The translations under genes were made by a program, and so were the position numbers. A stretch of DNA of 64,000 nt, from contig NZ_MAUJ01000001.1 in NCBI RefSeq assembly GCF_001696455.1, positions 372,001 to 436,000 on the forward strand, in the 5' to 3' direction. The notes beneath the pieces were generated by a model, which had not been told where the DNA came from, did not search any database, and worked only from the letters and a program-made list of their open reading frames with translations. This document shows positions 26,241 to 35,741 of this stretch, piece after piece. Each line of letters starts with the position of its first letter. The stretch's first letter is position 1. The stretch comes from Pseudoalteromonas luteoviolacea. GTDB lineage: Bacteria > Pseudomonadota > Gammaproteobacteria > Enterobacterales > Alteromonadaceae.

Positions 26241-27242
26241 ATGAACAGGGGCACATTCTTTTGTATAGATGGCCACACATGTGGCAACCCTGTGCGCTTA
26301 GTCACTAGCGGCCACCCTCATCTTGAGGGGGCCACAATGAGTGAAAAGCGACAGCATTTTTTAAAAGACTATGATTGGATCCGACAAGCATTAATGTTCG
26401 AGCCGCGCGGCCATGACATGATGTCAGGCTCTTTCTTATACCCACCTTGTACTGAAGATGGCGATATCAGTATTTTGTTTATCGAAACTTCAGGCTGTTT
26501 GCCGATGTGTGGCCACGGAACGATTGGTACAGTGACCTTCGCGTTAGAGCGAGGTTTATTACAACCAAAGCAACCTGGGCTCGCCAAGCTTGATACACCA
26601 GCTGGGCGTGTTAACGCGCACTATGAAATGCTTAATGGCAAAGTAAATTGGGTAAAGCTCTTCAATGTGCCAGCGTTCTTGGCCTATGAAAAGCAAGTTA
26701 TTGACGTGCCTGAACTGGGCGAATTCACTGTGGATATCGCATATGGTGGCAATTTTTACATCATTGTAGAACCTCAAGCTCTATTTAACGGCACACAAAA
26801 TACCACGGCTGATCAATTGGTGGTCATGAGCCGCAAATTACGTGAAGCGGTGAATAAGCAAATTGAATGTGTTCACCCAGAAGACTCGACTGTGCGCGGG
26901 GCAACACACGTTTTATGGACAGGCGATCCAAAGCACTCTGACTCTAGTGCTGCAAATGCGGTGTTTTACGGAGATAAAGCAATTGACCGCTCGCCTTGCG
27001 GAACCGGCACCAGTGCCCGAATGGCACAACTCTTTACTCAAGGCCGGTTGCAGCAAGGGGAAGACTTTGTTCACGAAAGTTATATCGGCAGTCAATTCAT
27101 CGGGCGAGTCGAAGGTGTTACGGAAGTGGCTGGGAAAGTGGCCATTTTACCTAGCATTCAAGGCTGGGCGAGACGTACTGGCGCGAACTGTATCACAGTG
27201 GACGACGACGACCCCTATGCATACGGCTTTCAAGTGATCTAA
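26241..27242 (+). CDS. 4-hydroxyproline 2-epimerase (proline racemase family)
   Basis: A 333-residue protein of the proline racemase fold. Both catalytic cysteines are present: MCGHGTIG near residue 90 and SPCGTGTSARMAQL near residue 254. That pair distinguishes two-base racemases/epimerases from trans-3-hydroxyproline dehydratases, in which the first Cys is Thr. It should interconvert trans-4-hydroxy-L-proline and cis-4-hydroxy-D-proline, feeding the D-specific dehydrogenase. It lies 12 bases behind the deaminase gene and 42 bases before the aldehyde dehydrogenase gene. Proline racemase activity is the alternative but fits the context less well. Confidence 0.87.
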   Translation: MNRGTFFCIDGHTCGNPVRLVTSGHPHLEGATMSEKRQHFLKDYDWIRQALMFEPRGHDMMSGSFLYPPCTEDGDISILFIETSGCLPMCGHGTIGTVTFALERGLLQPKQPGLAKLDTPAGRVNAHYEMLNGKVNWVKLFNVPAFLAYEKQVIDVPELGEFTVDIAYGGNFYIIVEPQALFNGTQNTTADQLVVMSRKLREAVNKQIECVHPEDSTVRGATHVLWTGDPKHSDSSAANAVFYGDKAIDRSPCGTGTSARMAQLFTQGRLQQGEDFVHESYIGSQFIGRVEGVTEVAGKVAILPSIQGWARRTGANCITVDDDDPYAYGFQVI

Positions 27243-27284
27243 GTAGATTAATGATATCGGTATCATCGTTTATAGGAGACGAAG

Positions 27285-28778
27285 ATGGCAATCACAGGAT
27301 TAAGTTATATTGCTGGGCAGTGGCTTGGCAATGAAGATGGCAAAACCTTCCAAAGTTTTTGCCCGGGCACCAATGAGCAGTTACCTACGACATTTTATGA
27401 TGCGACTGAAGCGCAGTTAGAGCAAGCAGCTGAAGCTGCTCAAGCTGCATTTAAACCTTATCGCAATCTAAGTAACCAGCAACGTGCCGAGTTTTTAAAT
27501 TCGATAGCACAAGAGATACTGGATCTTGGTGATATTCTTATCGAAACAACAATGCAAGAAACCAACTTGCCGCGTCAGCGACTAGAAGGTGAACGCATGC
27601 GGACCGTTTCGCAGTTACGTGCTTTTGCTAATGCCCTTGAACAGGACCTTGCGCCCCTCAACCTCAGCTATGTAGACGAAGCTGATGCAAGTCGGGCGCC
27701 ACTGCCCAAGCCGCGTACTGAATTAAGCCACATTCCTGTTGGGGTTGTTGCGGTATTTGGTGCATCTAATTTCCCATACGCATTTTCGACGTTAGGTGGG
27801 GATACGGCGGCCGCACTTGCTGCGGGTTGTCCGGTTATTGTCAAAACACACAATGCACACCCCGCAACCAGTGAGTTAATGACAAAAGCGATCGACAGTG
27901 CAATTAAGAAGTGTGATATGCCAGATGGCGTATTCTCTATGTTGCAAGCTAAAGCATATAGCATCTCACACCAGCTAGTGTCGCATCCGGTGGTTAAAGC
28001 AGTTGGTTTTACCGGTTCATTTAATGTTGCAAATGCACTGATAGAGACGATTAACAAGCGTGAAGAGGCCATTCCATTTTACGGCGAGCTTGGCAGTGTC
28101 AATCCTCAAGTCATTTTCAAAGACAAAGCGTCGCAAGCCGGTCCGGCGTTAGCCCAGCAGTTGGTAGCGTCCTTATTGATGGGCAACGGTCAGTTTTGCA
28201 CTAGTCCCGGTGTCTGGTTTGTACCAGCTGGACAAGCAGAATTTGAAGACGCAGCAATTGAAGCGATTAAAGCGGCGAGTTCTGACACTCTGTTAACACC
28301 AGGCATTTTAAAGTCATTTATTTCCGCGATTGCCGGGTTTGAAAGCAATAGCAACGTTACAAAGCTGGCAAAAGGCAAGTTGGAAAAGCCTTATCATGCA
28401 GATGCACATTTATTTGCATGTGATGTGGAGACGTTCCTTGCTGATAAGCATCTACAAGAAGAGGTGTTCGGACCTTGTGCTCTGATTGTGAGATATAACA
28501 GTGATGAGTCGCTTGTAAAGGCAATAGATTCGCTCGCTGGTCAATTGACTGCAAGTGTACATGGCACAGAGCAGGAGCTTACATACCATGCTGAGCTTAT
28601 CAATGACTTACATTACAAAGTCGGTCGCATTACGCTTGGGCAAATGCCGACTGGCGTTGAAATATGTGCGTCGATGAACCATGGTGGACCATTCCCATCG
28701 TCAACGGATGTCAGATCAACATCAGTTGGGTTGCAAGCCATGACCCGTTTTTTAAGACCTTTGTGCATTCAAAGCTAA
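27285..28778 (+). CDS. Alpha-ketoglutarate semialdehyde (2,5-dioxovalerate) dehydrogenase
   Basis: A 497-residue NAD(P)+-dependent aldehyde dehydrogenase. Visible features are the cofactor-binding strand and Asn region (VFGASNFPYAFSTLGGDTAAAL), the FTGSFNVANAL glycine motif, general base Glu in YGELGSVNPQV and catalytic Cys in NGQFCTSPGVWF. This combination is typical of the KGSADH group that oxidises alpha-ketoglutarate semialdehyde to alpha-ketoglutarate, the last step of hydroxyproline breakdown. An AGGAG site precedes the ATG. It ends the operon and is followed by a terminator at 28866. Confidence 0.87.
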   Translation: MAITGLSYIAGQWLGNEDGKTFQSFCPGTNEQLPTTFYDATEAQLEQAAEAAQAAFKPYRNLSNQQRAEFLNSIAQEILDLGDILIETTMQETNLPRQRLEGERMRTVSQLRAFANALEQDLAPLNLSYVDEADASRAPLPKPRTELSHIPVGVVAVFGASNFPYAFSTLGGDTAAALAAGCPVIVKTHNAHPATSELMTKAIDSAIKKCDMPDGVFSMLQAKAYSISHQLVSHPVVKAVGFTGSFNVANALIETINKREEAIPFYGELGSVNPQVIFKDKASQAGPALAQQLVASLLMGNGQFCTSPGVWFVPAGQAEFEDAAIEAIKAASSDTLLTPGILKSFISAIAGFESNSNVTKLAKGKLEKPYHADAHLFACDVETFLADKHLQEEVFGPCALIVRYNSDESLVKAIDSLAGQLTASVHGTEQELTYHAELINDLHYKVGRITLGQMPTGVEICASMNHGGPFPSSTDVRSTSVGLQAMTRFLRPLCIQS

Positions 28779-28865
28779 TCTTAAAAAAGTAAGAAGAGCA
28801 GTTCATTTCAAACCTGTGTTAGGTGCGAAATAGAATGTTGCGTGTTTTTATTTGTCAGTGGAGTA

Positions 28866-28898
28866 AAGCCTGTTCACTTGCAGTGAAGAGGCTTTTTT
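28866..28898 (+). terminator. Intrinsic terminator of the hydroxyproline operon
   Basis: AAGCCT and TTCAC (with one bulged G) pair with GTGAA and AGGCTT across a five-base loop, followed by TTTTTT. It lies 88 bases after the aldehyde dehydrogenase stop and before the regulator gene. Confidence 0.75.
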
Positions 28899-28990
28899 AC
28901 ATTATTAAGGCTTGAAAGTTCATACGCCTGACGTGCATTTTTTATTTTGGTACGTATAATGTAAGCCACTGTAAACTTTTGATTAACCAT

Positions 28991-29656
28991 ATGGCGATCG
29001 TACATAAAACTAGAACTCAACTTGTAGCCGAAGCGATTCGAGACAAAATTTTAAGTGGCGAAATCAAAGCCGGAGAACCTCTGCGCCAAGCAGCACTGGC
29101 GGATGAACTCAATGTTAGTCGAATCCCTGTTCGTGAAGCATTACTTCAGCTGGAAGCTGAAGGGCTGGTTAATTTTGAAGCGCATAAAGGTGCAACGGTA
29201 ACCCGCTTGAGCGCTGAGCAAATCGATGAAATTTTCGATTTACGTGCTTTACTTGAAGCTGAGTTACTACGCCATTCCATTGAAAAGCTGACTAATCGAG
29301 ACCTATTGGAAGCAGAAGCCATACTCGCAGATCTTGAAGAAGCGATGAACGCGGGTGATGCACAATTGGCGACGGGTAAACTCAATGCAGAGTTCCACGA
29401 TAAGCTATACAGTCGTGCTGAGCGACCTCAAACAAAAGAGCTCGTTGCAGTCTATAGTAAGAATTCTGAACGATATGTACGCATGCATATCTTGCTTGCG
29501 GGCGGTATTGTCACCGCGCCAGAAGAGCACAGAACGTTACTTCAATTATGTCGTGATAAAGATACTGATGGTGCTTGTGCGTATTTACAGAAGCATATTA
29601 AAGGTGCCAAAGATGACATCAAGGCATTGTTACTCAGGCTAGAAGAAGAAGCCTAA
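28991..29656 (+). CDS. GntR/FCD-family transcriptional regulator, probable hydroxyproline-responsive repressor
   Basis: A 221-residue protein. A winged helix at residues about 8-72 (RTQLVAEAIRDKILSGEI, then LADELNVSRIPVREALLQLEAEG) is followed by an all-helical FCD effector domain. Candidate metal/effector residues are in LRALLEAELLRH, NAEFHDKLY and PEEHRTLLQ. FCD regulators bind small acids and release DNA. Its position at the end of the locus and the three TTGTATACAA palindromes upstream of catabolic and peptidase genes make it the likely local regulator. A TATAAT at 28955-28960 suggests its own promoter; no copy of the operator was found there. ATG 28991 is used rather than TTG 28979. Confidence 0.85.
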   Translation: MAIVHKTRTQLVAEAIRDKILSGEIKAGEPLRQAALADELNVSRIPVREALLQLEAEGLVNFEAHKGATVTRLSAEQIDEIFDLRALLEAELLRHSIEKLTNRDLLEAEAILADLEEAMNAGDAQLATGKLNAEFHDKLYSRAERPQTKELVAVYSKNSERYVRMHILLAGGIVTAPEEHRTLLQLCRDKDTDGACAYLQKHIKGAKDDIKALLLRLEEEA

Positions 29657-29665
29657 TATATAGAC

Positions 29666-29704
29666 AAGCCATTTTGCTCGGCGATAAGAGTGAAATGGCT
29701 TTTA
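29666..29704 (+). terminator. Probable terminator after the GntR gene
   Basis: AAGCCATTT (29666-29674) pairs with AAATGGCTT (29693-29701) and is followed by TTA. The loop is 18 bases, so it is of moderate strength. Confidence 0.5.
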
Positions 29705-29736
29705 TCCTATTAGTTTATGGTAAGTGGTTTAACCCC

Positions 29737-30780
29737 TTACTGCCAAATGCCTACACTCATCTCTGATGTAAACCCGGGCCCGAAAGCGGCTAAAAGACTC
29801 GTTTCTCCTGATTGAGCATTGTCAAAAGTGCGACGCAGTACGTCTATCACTGCGACGCTGGAAGTATTACCGGTTTCGGCAAGGCAAGCTCTGGAATGTC
29901 TAATTTTGTCAGGGTTAAGTTCGAGGCACCTTTCAAGCTCATCTAAAATTCGTCTGCCACCTGTGTGAAAAATGGTGTTATCAACACCGTTTGCGTCGAT
30001 TTGTAATTTATCCTGACAAAAAGACTGAAGGTAAGGTGCAACATGCGGGATGGAATGCATAACGTCCTTATCCAAAGAGAATTTAAAGCCTTTATCTGTA
30101 AGCTGGTATTCGATGTATGGCATTGTATCTTCAATGGTCACACTTTGGTTATGCGTCAGTTTTAATCCCCATGTTTGATTGTCTCCTCGCATGACCACCG
30201 CCGCCGCGCCATCAGCGAACAAAGAGTTGCTGATGAAGTCTTGTAATCGTCCAGCCTCTTTGTGAAAACAAAGAGATGATGTTTCAACACAAACGATTAA
30301 TACATTTCTATCTGGGCGGTGCTCACAAAATTCAAACGCGCGGCCAATCGCGGAAGCACCAGCCACACAGCCTAATTGCGCAATTGGAATTTGTTTGGTA
30401 TCGGGACGCATCGAGAGGCGATTTATTAAATGCGCGGTAAGAGAAGGCATCATAAATCCAGTGCAGGAAGTGGCAATGACCATGTCAATGTCATCAACGG
30501 CTAATCCAGCATTATGGATCGCTTCTTGGGCAACTTTTTCGGCCATTTCAATCGCCGCATCTTGGTATACGCGGGCGCGCGCTCCGAAGTCTCCTTGTTT
30601 TACAACATCAGTCAGAGGCATGATCAGGTGCCGTTTTTCTACCTGCGAATTTTGGATCATTTCAAATGCGCGTTTTTTATAGGGGCTGTCTGGATGGCAA
30701 ACTTCAATGACTGTCATGATGTCGTCAGCATTTACTTCATAGTTTGGATAATAAGTTGCTGGTTTGCTTAAAGTTGTCAT
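29737..30780 (-). CDS. Type III polyketide synthase, PhlD-like (phloroglucinol synthase group)
   Basis: A 347-residue chalcone-synthase-fold enzyme. The catalytic triad is visible: Cys in QLGCVAGASAIG (near residue 138), His in IFHTGGRRILDEL and Asn in AETGNTSS. Segments such as ATSCTGFMMPSLTAHLINRL, the LGCVAGA context, and LLAAFGPGFTSEM match what I remember of Pseudomonas PhlD, which condenses three malonyl-CoA to phloroglucinol, more closely than plant chalcone synthases. None of the acetylating phlACB genes is adjacent, so the product is open: phloroglucinol or an alkyl pyrone/resorcinol from an acyl-CoA starter. It is monocistronic and divergent from the TonB-dependent receptor gene. 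Confidence 0.85.
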   Translation of the reverse strand: MTTLSKPATYYPNYEVNADDIMTVIEVCHPDSPYKKRAFEMIQNSQVEKRHLIMPLTDVVKQGDFGARARVYQDAAIEMAEKVAQEAIHNAGLAVDDIDMVIATSCTGFMMPSLTAHLINRLSMRPDTKQIPIAQLGCVAGASAIGRAFEFCEHRPDRNVLIVCVETSSLCFHKEAGRLQDFISNSLFADGAAAVVMRGDNQTWGLKLTHNQSVTIEDTMPYIEYQLTDKGFKFSLDKDVMHSIPHVAPYLQSFCQDKLQIDANGVDNTIFHTGGRRILDELERCLELNPDKIRHSRACLAETGNTSSVAVIDVLRRTFDNAQSGETSLLAAFGPGFTSEMSVGIWQ

Positions 30781-31279
30781 GATTTCTTTCTCCTTAATTA
30801 AATGACAATAAGCAAGACCATATTGATGTTCCTTTTATTTCACAAATATTCAAATTATTTTTAACTAAAGTAACTTTTTTAATGTAAGTACCTGATTGGG
30901 AACATAATTATGAATATATTTATTTTTCATTGGGGAAGCGTTGCTATTTTCGACTTCAAATGGCGTTAATCGCTTTCTTTTGTTGATATAAATGGAATAT
31001 TAGAGAGGGCTTAAATCGGTGAATATAGAGACAGGTAACATAGATTTACACTCAAGAACGCTTCTTTACCTACCTTTTCTTATCTTTTCAAATTCTTTAT
31101 CTTATTGAAATGTAATAATTAAACTGGCATTCCTTGGTGTTTTTATGACGTTTTAAAGACGCTTTTTAAAATTTGGGTTTTTATTGCGCTTTTATTAATT
31201 TTTCATTCATTTTTCTGGCCATAATGTCTGTGGCAAGCGCCATGGCAAGTAATAAAAACACCAATTTAGGAAAGTATCT
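30781..31279. other. 499-base intergenic region between PKS and receptor genes
   Basis: AT-rich DNA between divergent genes. No convincing Fur box, operator palindrome, small ORF or RNA structure was seen. It must contain both promoters. Confidence 0.5.
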
Positions 31280-33856
31280 ATGAGAAAAACTGCGTTAAGT
31301 ATCGCAATTGCAGTCTCGACCACTGCCGCAGCGGTACCTGTCTTTGCACAAGACTCAGCCGTTAAAATTGAAAAGATTGAGGTTACGGGATCTCGTATCA
31401 AACGCGCCGATATGGAAACAGCTAGCCCAGTCACCTTTATTGGCGCAGACGCTATTCAAGCCAGTGGCGCAGTGACCATTGATGATGTACTACAGGATAT
31501 TACAGCCGCTGCTGGAGCAATGACCAATCCGGGGGTTAACAACGGTTCTGGGGGTAATGCGAGTATTAATTTACGTGGCTTAGGTGCTCAGCGCACACTG
31601 GTATTAGTCAATGGGAGACGAATGATTAACTCTGGGACGGGTGCCGCTTCGACAGTAGACTTAAATACGATTCCCGTTGCCATGATTAAGCACATTGAAG
31701 TTCTCAAAGATGGGGCGTCAGCTGTGTACGGCACCGATGCTGTAGCTGGGGTTGTGAACATTATTTTAAAAGATGATTTTGAGGGTGCAGAGTTAAACGC
31801 GCAAACGGGTGTATCCGGTGAAGGTGATGCCGAACAACACAACGTAGACTTAACCGTGGGCACTAGCTTTGACCGCGGTAATATGGTGTTTGGTATTCAG
31901 TATATGGAAAGGGGATCGGCCAGCCAAGCTGACAGAGACTTCTCTAAGTGTCCAATCACCGAGACAGATGAAGGGAGTGCGTTGACCTGTGGTGGCTCGA
32001 CTATCACGCCTAATGGTCATTTGTATCTAGAAAATGGTAAAGAGTTACAAGGGGATAAAGACGGCAATTATGCAGAATATAATCCTGCAACAGACCCTTA
32101 TAATTATGCTGCTGAAAGTTACTTGTACACACCGATGCAGCGGTTGAATATCACTGGTAATCTGAATTATGAGATCAATGGGAGTACCACATTATTTACT
32201 GAAGCAATGTATTCAAAGCGCTGGTCTGAACAACAAATGGCCGCTCAGCCAGTGTGGTTTGACTTCACGTATACAGAGGCCATGGGCGATGAATTGTTAA
32301 AACATGGTGCAGAATATGGTGACTCAATTCACTATCGCCGTCGAATGACCGACACGGGGACTCGCGATTTTGCGCAGGTCGTCGATACGGTGAGAACAGT
32401 GGTTGGCGTTGAAGGCCTGTTATCAAACGATTGGAGTTGGGATGTTGCGGTTAATTTCGGCCGGAATGATTCTATAGATAAACTTTCAAATCTGCATAAC
32501 ATTGGCAGCCTTACAGAAGACATCGAGCTTGGCAATTTCAACCCGCTCGATCAAAATTCTTGGTCGGCTGACAACATGACTGATTATATCTACACGGAGC
32601 AAAATACTGGCGGCAGCCAGATGCTTAATCTGAGTGCTTCACTTGCAGGTGAACTATTTGAATTACCTGCGGGCTACCTTGGCTTTGCGACGGGGATCGA
32701 AAAGCGCACAGAAAAAGCTTGGTACACACCAGACTCGTTGACTTCACAGGGGCTGGCGAACGACCCGAAAGTAGAGCCGACTAGCGGTTCGTATGATGTG
32801 AATGAAGCATTTGTCGAATTTGCGATTCCTGTACTGGCAGATGTCCCTTTCGCACAGAATTTAGACTTAAGTGCAGCAGTACGCGCATTTGACTATTCAA
32901 GTTTTGGCAGTGACTCGACGTGGAAGTTGGGTTTTACATGGAAGCTTAATGACGAGCTCATGTTTAGAGGGGTGAAATCAACTGCATTTAGAGCGCCAAC
33001 GGTTGATGAGCTCTATGGGGGTAAGTCGCCGTCATTTGAACAGATTTCTCATCCACTATTGGATAACCAAGCGGAAGTCATCGTCGGTGGTAACGCAAGC
33101 CTGACGCCTGAAGAAGCGGACACGCTGACCTTTGGCTTGGTTTATGAGCCCAGTTTTATAGAAGGGCTTTCTCTGACGGTAGATTACTATGATATTGCGA
33201 TTACCAACGCAATCAGTGAAGTGAATAACCAGTACATCGTTGATAATTGTGTCGACAGTTCAGGTAACCTAATAAACCAAGGCTCAGCCGTGTGTCAGTC
33301 GGCAAATATTCAAATTGCGAATGGTAAAGCGACATTTAACAATCAATTACAGAATATCGGTGATGAAACAACACAGGGCTATGACATAAATATTGCTTAT
33401 CACTTTGAAGCGATGGGACTGAATTGGCATGCCGGCCTCGATACTTCTATTCTGAATGAGCGCACGATAACAATGGCAGGAGAAACCATTGACTATACCG
33501 GGCTAATCACCTCGGGGCTTGGTAGTTATGCGGATATTAAGTCGAGCTTTAATCTGGCGGTGAAGTCAGACGTTTGGAGTGCAAACTATAAAGTTCGATA
33601 CTTGTCATCCATGGATAGCTTTGCATGCATAGATAATCCAAGTAGCTGCTACGCACCAAGCGTACCTAGTATTGTATATCACGATTTATCAGGCAGTTAT
33701 TTCGTTAACGATAGTATGAAGTTCACGGCGGGTATCAATAACTTATTTGATAAGCAACCTCCATACTATACAGGTAATAATGACTCTAATACTGATCCAT
33801 ACACATATGACACTTTAGGGCGATATGTATATGCGGGTATGAATATTAAGTTTTAA
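31280..33856 (+). CDS. TonB-dependent outer-membrane receptor
   Basis: An 858-residue protein with a Sec signal peptide (cleavage after VFAQ, about residue 24). It has an early segment IEVTGSRIKRADMETASPV, a plug domain (residues about 45-165, with INLRGLGAQRTLVLVNGRRM and DGASAVYGTDAVAGVVNII), and a 22-strand barrel ending in the Phe-terminated BAM signal YAGMNIKF. This class imports larger nutrients such as peptides, oligosaccharides or siderophores using TonB energy. The plug style is common in Alteromonadales receptors for peptide- or polymer-derived substrates. No operator copy was found upstream, so a link to the hydroxyproline locus is only positional. Confidence 0.9.
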   Translation: MRKTALSIAIAVSTTAAAVPVFAQDSAVKIEKIEVTGSRIKRADMETASPVTFIGADAIQASGAVTIDDVLQDITAAAGAMTNPGVNNGSGGNASINLRGLGAQRTLVLVNGRRMINSGTGAASTVDLNTIPVAMIKHIEVLKDGASAVYGTDAVAGVVNIILKDDFEGAELNAQTGVSGEGDAEQHNVDLTVGTSFDRGNMVFGIQYMERGSASQADRDFSKCPITETDEGSALTCGGSTITPNGHLYLENGKELQGDKDGNYAEYNPATDPYNYAAESYLYTPMQRLNITGNLNYEINGSTTLFTEAMYSKRWSEQQMAAQPVWFDFTYTEAMGDELLKHGAEYGDSIHYRRRMTDTGTRDFAQVVDTVRTVVGVEGLLSNDWSWDVAVNFGRNDSIDKLSNLHNIGSLTEDIELGNFNPLDQNSWSADNMTDYIYTEQNTGGSQMLNLSASLAGELFELPAGYLGFATGIEKRTEKAWYTPDSLTSQGLANDPKVEPTSGSYDVNEAFVEFAIPVLADVPFAQNLDLSAAVRAFDYSSFGSDSTWKLGFTWKLNDELMFRGVKSTAFRAPTVDELYGGKSPSFEQISHPLLDNQAEVIVGGNASLTPEEADTLTFGLVYEPSFIEGLSLTVDYYDIAITNAISEVNNQYIVDNCVDSSGNLINQGSAVCQSANIQIANGKATFNNQLQNIGDETTQGYDINIAYHFEAMGLNWHAGLDTSILNERTITMAGETIDYTGLITSGLGSYADIKSSFNLAVKSDVWSANYKVRYLSSMDSFACIDNPSSCYAPSVPSIVYHDLSGSYFVNDSMKFTAGINNLFDKQPPYYTGNNDSNTDPYTYDTLGRYVYAGMNIKF

Positions 33857-33917
33857 TGCTTAAGCAAAAAAGCAATAAACACACATTTTAATTGTTCACA
33901 ATCTCTTTAGAGAACCC

Positions 33918-33947
33918 AAAGGGCGCACATTTTTGTGGCCCTTTTTT
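33918..33947 (+). terminator. Intrinsic terminator of the TonB-dependent receptor gene
   Basis: AAAGGGC-GCAC and GTG-GCCCTTT form an imperfect stem followed by a T6 run, about 60 bases after the receptor stop. Confidence 0.75.
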
Positions 33948-34062
33948 ACTTTATGTTGTGCTGAAACAAAATTTATCAGAATCATAGCTGATAAGTTAGG
34001 CAGTTATGTTAGTCGCTGCTAGCTTTATAAGTGGAAGCGAAGTACAACAAGGTGGATGATTT

Positions 34063-35658
34063 GTGAAAGCAGCCAAGTTACCCGATGACGAAAGTGAAAG
34101 ACTAAAGTCACTAAAAGAATATGACATATTAGATACTGATGCCGAGCATTGTTTCGATGAAATAACTCAGTTGGCGTCGCAACTGTGCGGCACGCCCATT
34201 GCCTTGGTGAGTTTGATTGATAGTCAAAGGCAGTGGTTTAAATCTAAAGTTGGACTCGATGCATCTGAGACCCCCAGAGAATTCGCCTTTTGTGCTCATG
34301 CAATTTTGCAAGATGAGGTTTTTGAGGTCTGTGATGCTTCGGCTGATGTTAGATTTTTTGACAACCCTTTGGTCACTGGCGGACCAAAAATACGCTACTA
34401 TGCAGGCACGCCTTTACGATCATTTTCTGGTCAAGCTATTGGCACTTTGTGTGTGATAAACCCAAAACCAATGCAATTAGATCAAGCACAACGTAACGCG
34501 CTGACAATTTTAGGTAGACAGGTTATTGCGCAGCTGGAGCTGAGGAAAAGAATCAAAGAAATTTCTCAGGCCAATCAAGCTAAAGACGAGTTCTTGTCTA
34601 ACATCAGTCATGAACTAAGAACACCACTCAATGCAATTTCTGGGTTCAGTGAATTGCTAATGCAATCTTCAGAACAAGAAAATTTGAGCACATCACAAAT
34701 CAACTATATTAAAAACATCGATTTTGGTTCTCAGCAGTTATTAAGTATCGTAAATTCTGTACTTGAGCTGGAAAAAATTGATGCCGGAAAAATGGATTTG
34801 CAACCTGAACCCATAGAAGTATCAGGGCTGATTAAAAATGTGATCGGGATGATGGCTGTAAGTGCAGAAAAAGCGCAAGTAAACCTCGAGCAGTCAATAT
34901 CCACTGATCTGAACGGGACAGTCTTAAACATCGACAAAACCAAGGTAACGCAAGTTTTAACCAACCTGCTTAACAACGCGATTAAATATACCCAAACAGA
35001 TCGTAAAGTAAGGCTGAGTGCTAAAACAGCCGATAATCAGCTTGTCATTGAAATTGAAGATCAAGGAAGTGGTATCAGTGACTCAGATCAACGCAAGCTA
35101 TTCGACAAATACCGCCAAGTCGGGAGTGTACGAAAAGAGGGCACAGGTCTAGGGTTATGTATTTGTAAAGGGTTAGTTGCATTGATGGGGGGCCGTATTC
35201 ATCTAACCAGTGAGCTTGGTAAAGGCACAACGGTGCGGGTTGTATTGCCAGTAGAAATTGTCACGGAACAACGGATTAAAAACGATGCTGAGGCACATGG
35301 AACCTGCCACCGATATGTTTGTGTTGTCGAAGATAACCCTTTGAATCAAGTGTTGATGCAAACAATATTACAACAGGTTCAATGCCGTTTTGAGATCTTC
35401 GACTCTGCTGAGAGCATGCTGAGTAGTCCGGATTTAGCAGATTTTGACGTCTTTTTAATGGATATTAATCTCCCAGGCATGTCGGGGTTGGAGGCGCAAC
35501 AGGAGCTGAAAATAGTGTGTCCATCAAAGCCCGTCTTTGCTGTCACTGCCGATATTTTTCGAGAGCGGGAACTGAGGAAAGCATTTGATGGAGTGATCGC
35601 AAAACCCTATCGAAAAGTACAGATCATAAATGTGTTAAACAACAAAACAGAACCATAG
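34063..35658 (+). CDS. GAF-domain hybrid sensor histidine kinase (GAF-HisKA-HATPase-REC)
   Basis: A 531-residue soluble protein starting at GTG with AAGGTGG upstream. A GAF domain occupies residues about 20-160 (QLCGTPIALVSLIDSQRQWF, IRYYAGTPL, IGTLCVINP). A HisKA domain follows with phospho-His in SNISHELRTPLNAISGF (near residue 186). The HATPase has LTNLLNNAIKYT, IEDQGSGI, LFDKYRQV and GTGLGL motifs. The C-terminal receiver has VVEDNPLNQ, the Asp in FLMDINLPGMSG and the Lys in VIAKPY. It is followed by the REC regulator gene 83 bases downstream, so a phosphorelay between the two is likely. No membrane segment: it senses an internal signal. Confidence 0.88.
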   Translation: MKAAKLPDDESERLKSLKEYDILDTDAEHCFDEITQLASQLCGTPIALVSLIDSQRQWFKSKVGLDASETPREFAFCAHAILQDEVFEVCDASADVRFFDNPLVTGGPKIRYYAGTPLRSFSGQAIGTLCVINPKPMQLDQAQRNALTILGRQVIAQLELRKRIKEISQANQAKDEFLSNISHELRTPLNAISGFSELLMQSSEQENLSTSQINYIKNIDFGSQQLLSIVNSVLELEKIDAGKMDLQPEPIEVSGLIKNVIGMMAVSAEKAQVNLEQSISTDLNGTVLNIDKTKVTQVLTNLLNNAIKYTQTDRKVRLSAKTADNQLVIEIEDQGSGISDSDQRKLFDKYRQVGSVRKEGTGLGLCICKGLVALMGGRIHLTSELGKGTTVRVVLPVEIVTEQRIKNDAEAHGTCHRYVCVVEDNPLNQVLMQTILQQVQCRFEIFDSAESMLSSPDLADFDVFLMDINLPGMSGLEAQQELKIVCPSKPVFAVTADIFRERELRKAFDGVIAKPYRKVQIINVLNNKTEP

Positions 35659-35741
35659 AGGAATAAAAGGCAGGCTTGCATCCATGCTTTGTAAATTTCC
35701 GTCTATATTGTGATTAGGCTACTTAATGAAAAGGACCTAAA

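Noticed and set aside
26241..27242. trans-3-hydroxyproline dehydratase
   Set aside because: That subgroup replaces the first catalytic Cys by Thr; here both MCGHG and SPCGTG cysteines are present.
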